Assembly (NCBI GenBank): GCA_002418465.1
Contig: DIEE01000264.1
Span: forward strand, 289-39,170
Source of the DNA: Pseudomonas sp. UBA5782
GTDB taxonomy: Bacteria > Pseudomonadota > Gammaproteobacteria > Pseudomonadales > Pseudomonadaceae
DNA length: 38,882 bases
Direction of reading: 5' to 3'
Of this stretch, positions 35,801-38,882 are shown in pieces (within the stretch, counting starts at the first letter, position 1; each line of letters opens with the position of its first letter). The notes under the pieces were generated by a model. It searched no databases. It had not been told where the DNA came from and saw nothing but the letters and a program-made list of their open reading frames with translations. Made by a program: the position numbers and the translations under genes.

Positions 35801-35824
35801 AAAGCCCGGCGCTTGCCGGGCTTT
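35801..35824 (-). terminator. Rho-independent terminator between surA and pdxA
   Basis: Perfect 10-bp stem AAAGCCCGGC / GCCGGGCTTT with a 4-base loop, continuing into TTCGTTTTCG on the minus strand, 22 bp after the surA stop. It would stop most lptD-surA transcripts before pdxA. Confidence 0.85.
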
Positions 35825-35845
35825 CTCAACGCTGCGGGTCGCCCC

Positions 35846-37144
35846 TCAGAGTTTGATTTCGACGTAAGCCTCGTCGCGGATCTGCCGCAGCCAGGCCTGC
35901 AGCTCCTCGTCGTACTTGCGGTTGCGCAGGGCGTTCATCGCCTGCTGCTCTCGGAACTGCGCGCTGTTGTCGGTGGCGCGGCGGCCGAGCACTTCCAGTA
36001 CGTGCCAGCCGTACGGGCTCTTGAACGGCTTCGATACCTGGCCACTCGGGGTATCCATCATCACCTGACGGAATTCCGGGACCAGTGCGTTGGGGTCGAC
36101 CCAGTTCAGATCGCCGCCATTGAGCGCCGAGCCCGGATCTTCGGAGAAGCTCTTCGCCAGCTCGGCGAAGTCCTCGCCGGCACGGATGCGCTCGTAGAGG
36201 CGTTCGGCCAGGCGCTGGGTCTCGGCTTCACTGCGGATTTCGCTGGGCTTGATCAGGATGTGGCGAACATGCACTTCGTCACGTACCTGGGTGTCGCCGC
36301 CGCGCTTCTCGACCAGCTTGAGGATGATGAAACCGCCCGGCGTGCGCAGCGGCTCGGTGACTTCGCCCGGGCTCATCGCGCCGATCATGCTGTCGAACGG
36401 CTGCGGCAGCTGGGCGGCCTTGCGCCAGCCCATGTCGCCGCCTTCCAGCGCGTTCTCGCTGGCGGAGTGGGCGATGGACAGCTGGGCGAAATCGGCGCCC
36501 TTGAGCAGTTGCTCGTGCAGGTCCTTGGCCTGGCGTTCGGCCGCCTGGATGGCTTCCGCCGACGCGGCGTCGGGCACCGCGATCAGGATGTTGGCCAGGT
36601 GGAATTCTTCGGACAGCTGCATCTTGCCCATGTCCGAGGCGAGGAAGTTCTGCACTTCCTGATCGGTGACCTGGATGCGCTCGGCCACGCGACGCTGGCG
36701 CACGCGGCTGATGACCATCTCGCGACGGACCTGCTCGCGGGCGTCGTCGAAGGACAGGCCATCCTGGTTCAGCGCGGCGCGGAACTGGTCGACGCTCATG
36801 CCATTGCGCTGGGCGATGGTGGTGATGGCGTCGTTCAGCTCATCGTCGCCGATGCGGATGCCGGAGCGGTCGCCCATCTGCAGCTGCAGGTTCTCGATGA
36901 TCAGGCGATCGAGCACCTGCGGGTCCAGCACGTTTTCCGGCGGCAGCTGGCCGCCGCGCTTGGTGATGGTCTGCTCGACCTCGCGCACGCGCTGGTCCAG
37001 CTGGCTCTTCATGATCACGTCGCTGTCGACGATGGCGACCACGCGGTCCAGCGGCTGTACCTGGGCGTGCGCCACGGTACCGACAAACACTGCGCCCAAC
37101 AGCAGCGGGCGCAGACACTCAGAAAGCTTGGTCTTCACGTTCAC
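35846..37144 (-). CDS. surA: Periplasmic chaperone / peptidyl-prolyl isomerase SurA
   Basis: Escorts outer-membrane proteins, including LptD, across the periplasm. A signal peptide ends near AHA in the first 27 residues; the N-terminal chaperone domain, two parvulin-type isomerase domains (the second around EVHVRHILIKPSE to GWHVLEVLGRR) and the C-terminal helix (LQAWLRQIRDEAY) follow. The start is a GTG: 37144 has AAGG 5 bp upstream and gives 432 residues; GTG at 37138 (430 residues) and ATG at 37186 are alternatives. It starts inside the end of lptD (overlap about 26 bp), so the chaperone and its client are translationally linked. Confidence 0.93.
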   Translation of the reverse strand: MNVKTKLSECLRPLLLGAVFVGTVAHAQVQPLDRVVAIVDSDVIMKSQLDQRVREVEQTITKRGGQLPPENVLDPQVLDRLIIENLQLQMGDRSGIRIGDDELNDAITTIAQRNGMSVDQFRAALNQDGLSFDDAREQVRREMVISRVRQRRVAERIQVTDQEVQNFLASDMGKMQLSEEFHLANILIAVPDAASAEAIQAAERQAKDLHEQLLKGADFAQLSIAHSASENALEGGDMGWRKAAQLPQPFDSMIGAMSPGEVTEPLRTPGGFIILKLVEKRGGDTQVRDEVHVRHILIKPSEIRSEAETQRLAERLYERIRAGEDFAELAKSFSEDPGSALNGGDLNWVDPNALVPEFRQVMMDTPSGQVSKPFKSPYGWHVLEVLGRRATDNSAQFREQQAMNALRNRKYDEELQAWLRQIRDEAYVEIKL

Positions 37145-38882
37145 GATAACCTTCGATGCCTTTGTCGAGGAAAGTCTCGACACCATTGCCAAGAACCCCA
37201 CCGAGGCCCTTGAACACGATCTGGAGGAAGATGCCGCGGTCCGCTTCGTCGTTGCGGTCCGGGTTCAGGCTGGCTTCGTCGTAGTCGATCCAGTAGCGAT
37301 TGACCAGGCGCAGTTTCCAGCAGCAGCTGTCGTATTCGAAGCCGCCGAATGCCTCCAGTGTACGGTTGCGGTTGTAGTCGTACTGCCAGCGCGCGATGAC
37401 GCTCCATTGCGGGACGATCGGCCAGATGGTCGAGAAGTCATGCTGGCTGATCTTGTAGTAGTCCTTGATGTAGTTCGGGTTTGCCGAACCATCTGGGAGT
37501 GTCGGCGTGCCGAAGTCCTGCGAATAACCCCAGGTTCCGGATGCCTGGTCGAAGCGCACGGTGTCGGCGCGGTAGCGGTAGCCGGCGTTGATCACCTTGT
37601 TCGGGTTGTCTTCTGGCTGGTAGTGGAACATCGCGCTGCCGGAGCGGGTTTCGCGCGAATCCGGGTCCCAGTTGAAGTCCGAGGTCAGGCGCCAGTCGCG
37701 GTTGAAGCGGTACATGTACTCCAGCGCATAGGGCGACAGCGAGGACTGCGACTCGTCGCGGTCGCGGTAGTCGATGCCCGGCATCTGAACCTTGCGGTCC
37801 TCGAAGTAGATCGCCTGGCCGATGCTGAAGCGCTGCCGCTCGAAGCCGTTCGGCTCGATCCAGCGGTTGGTCACGCCAAGGGACAGCTGGTTGGCGTCGC
37901 CGATGCGGTCGCTGCCGGAGAAGCGGTTTTCACGGAACAGCGAGGCGTAGTTGAAGGTGCTTTCGCTGGTGTCGAACACCGGAATGTCGGTCTGGTCTTC
38001 TTCGGGTACGTAGAGGTAGAACAGGCGCGGTTCCAGGGTCTGACGGTAGGAATTGCCGAACAGCTGCGTGTTGCGGTCGAAGTAGAGGCCGCTGTCTACG
38101 CTGTAGATCGGCACGCTGCGGCTGACGCTGTCGTCGAAGTTCTGGTTGGCGGCGGCGAGGTCGGCTTTGCCTTCCCCATCGAGATCCAGATCGTACTTCG
38201 TGTAGGCGTACTTGACCGACGGCTTGAGGTAGCCGAAGGCCCAGTTGAGCGGCAGGCTGACACCGGGCTCAAGATGCAGGCGGGTGCCATCAGCACGCGC
38301 GAGGCCAGTCAGGTTGTTGTCGTACCAGGATTCGAGCTGGTCATCGCGGTTGGTGAAGAAGCCGCTGCGCAGGTCGCGGTCGAAGCGCACCAGCTCGGTG
38401 TTGTAGGTGAAGTTCAGGCCGCCCGGTTGGAACGGCAGGGCCCCATTGAGAGTGACTTGCGGCAGGCGCTCGTACGGGGTGATGTCGGTAACGGTGGCAC
38501 GCTCGTAACCCTGAACGTTGAGCCTGGCGGTGTAGCTGTCGCCGCGCCAGGTCAGGGTGCCGCGCTTGTCGAGGTAATCGCCGGTGTCGATGCCCAGCTG
38601 GGTTTCCAGATCCTGGAAATAGTAGGGGTCGCTGATCTCGGTGTAATCGACTTCGCTCAGCAGGCGGGTATCCAGACCACCCTTGTGCTGCCAGCTATAC
38701 ATCCAGCGGGTGTCTTCGTATTCCGACTGATTCTTGCGCTCGTCCTCGTCGTCGTTGAGGAAGGAGGCGCCGACCTGGCCTTCGGTGCTCTTGGTCAGGT
38801 AACGGACCTCGCCTTCCATCTGCAGACCGCGCTTGGTCATCATGGTCGGGTAGAGCGTGGCGTCGTAGTTCGGCGCCAGGTT
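37119..38882 (-). CDS. lptD: LPS-assembly protein LptD, C-terminal part (5' end beyond window)
   Basis: Outer-membrane beta-barrel that inserts lipopolysaccharide into the outer leaflet with LptE. The frame is open to the last base, so the N-terminus lies outside; 587 residues are seen of about 920. The visible part is the barrel: many amphipathic strands rich in Tyr, Arg and Asp, for example LEPRLFYLYVPEEDQTD and QRFSIGQAIYFEDRKVQ, with the C-terminal CCWKLRLVNRY containing the conserved Cys pair used for the interdomain disulfides. Its end overlaps surA. Confidence 0.96.
   Translation of the reverse strand, partial: NLAPNYDATLYPTMMTKRGLQMEGEVRYLTKSTEGQVGASFLNDDEDERKNQSEYEDTRWMYSWQHKGGLDTRLLSEVDYTEISDPYYFQDLETQLGIDTGDYLDKRGTLTWRGDSYTARLNVQGYERATVTDITPYERLPQVTLNGALPFQPGGLNFTYNTELVRFDRDLRSGFFTNRDDQLESWYDNNLTGLARADGTRLHLEPGVSLPLNWAFGYLKPSVKYAYTKYDLDLDGEGKADLAAANQNFDDSVSRSVPIYSVDSGLYFDRNTQLFGNSYRQTLEPRLFYLYVPEEDQTDIPVFDTSESTFNYASLFRENRFSGSDRIGDANQLSLGVTNRWIEPNGFERQRFSIGQAIYFEDRKVQMPGIDYRDRDESQSSLSPYALEYMYRFNRDWRLTSDFNWDPDSRETRSGSAMFHYQPEDNPNKVINAGYRYRADTVRFDQASGTWGYSQDFGTPTLPDGSANPNYIKDYYKISQHDFSTIWPIVPQWSVIARWQYDYNRNRTLEAFGGFEYDSCCWKLRLVNRYWIDYDEASLNPDRNDEADRGIFLQIVFKGLGGVLGNGVETFLDKGIEGYREREDQAF

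Overview
The window is a GC-rich stretch of a gammaproteobacterial chromosome. The encoded proteins (UbiA, PhoB/PhoR, NtrB/NtrC, GlnA, ThiI, TypA, RpoD, DnaG, KsgA, SurA, LptD) point to the genus Pseudomonas, closest to the P. aeruginosa / citronellolis / nitroreducens side. That placement rests on remembered protein sequences and lengths; no search was run. Almost everything is conserved core genome. I see no prophage, insertion sequence, CRISPR array or integron.

Layout. (1) 1-5400, plus strand: the 3' part of ubiA, the phosphate two-component system phoB-phoR behind a recognisable Pho box, a CNNM/CorC membrane transporter-like protein and an endonuclease/exonuclease/phosphatase (EEP) family protein. 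(2) 5625-11232, minus strand: the nitrogen locus glnA - two small secreted DUF4124 proteins - ntrB - ntrC. glnA has a clear sigma-54 promoter, and a weaker sigma-54-like element lies just before ntrB. (3) 11379-14909, plus strand: thiI (divergent from glnA) and typA/bipA. (4) 14971-18499: an accessory-looking lipid module in which SDR and beta-ketoacyl synthase genes (plus strand) converge on TetR and hotdog thioesterase genes (minus strand). Near-identical 22-bp dyads before the SDR gene and before the TetR gene suggest that one repressor controls both sides. (5) 18561-23004, minus strand: a CAU-anticodon tRNA and the macromolecular-synthesis operon rpsU-dnaG-rpoD with hairpins between rpsU and dnaG. 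(6) 23208-27010: tsaD, plsY, folB-folK and cca. (7) 27117-31959, minus strand: the stress operon prkA(yeaG)-yeaH-ycgB. (8) 32239-38882, minus strand: the envelope/RNA-maintenance operon lptD-surA-pdxA-ksgA-apaG-apaH-glpE; lptD is cut by the window end.

How it fits together. Two global nutrient regulators (Pho and Ntr) lie next to translation, replication and envelope housekeeping genes. In P. aeruginosa PAO1, as I remember its gene numbering, these blocks are in three separate places (phoBR near PA5360, ntrBC/glnA/thiI/typA near PA5117-PA5125, rpoD to lptD near PA0576-PA0595). The window therefore contains two synteny junctions, at about 5400-5660 and 14900-18640, and the SDR/KS/TetR/hotdog module fills the second one.

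No clearly new system stands out. The best leads are the TetR-bracketed lipid module, a hairpin that would mask the cca ribosome-binding site, the sigma-54-like element before ntrBC, and the tandem DUF4124 pair inside the nitrogen locus.
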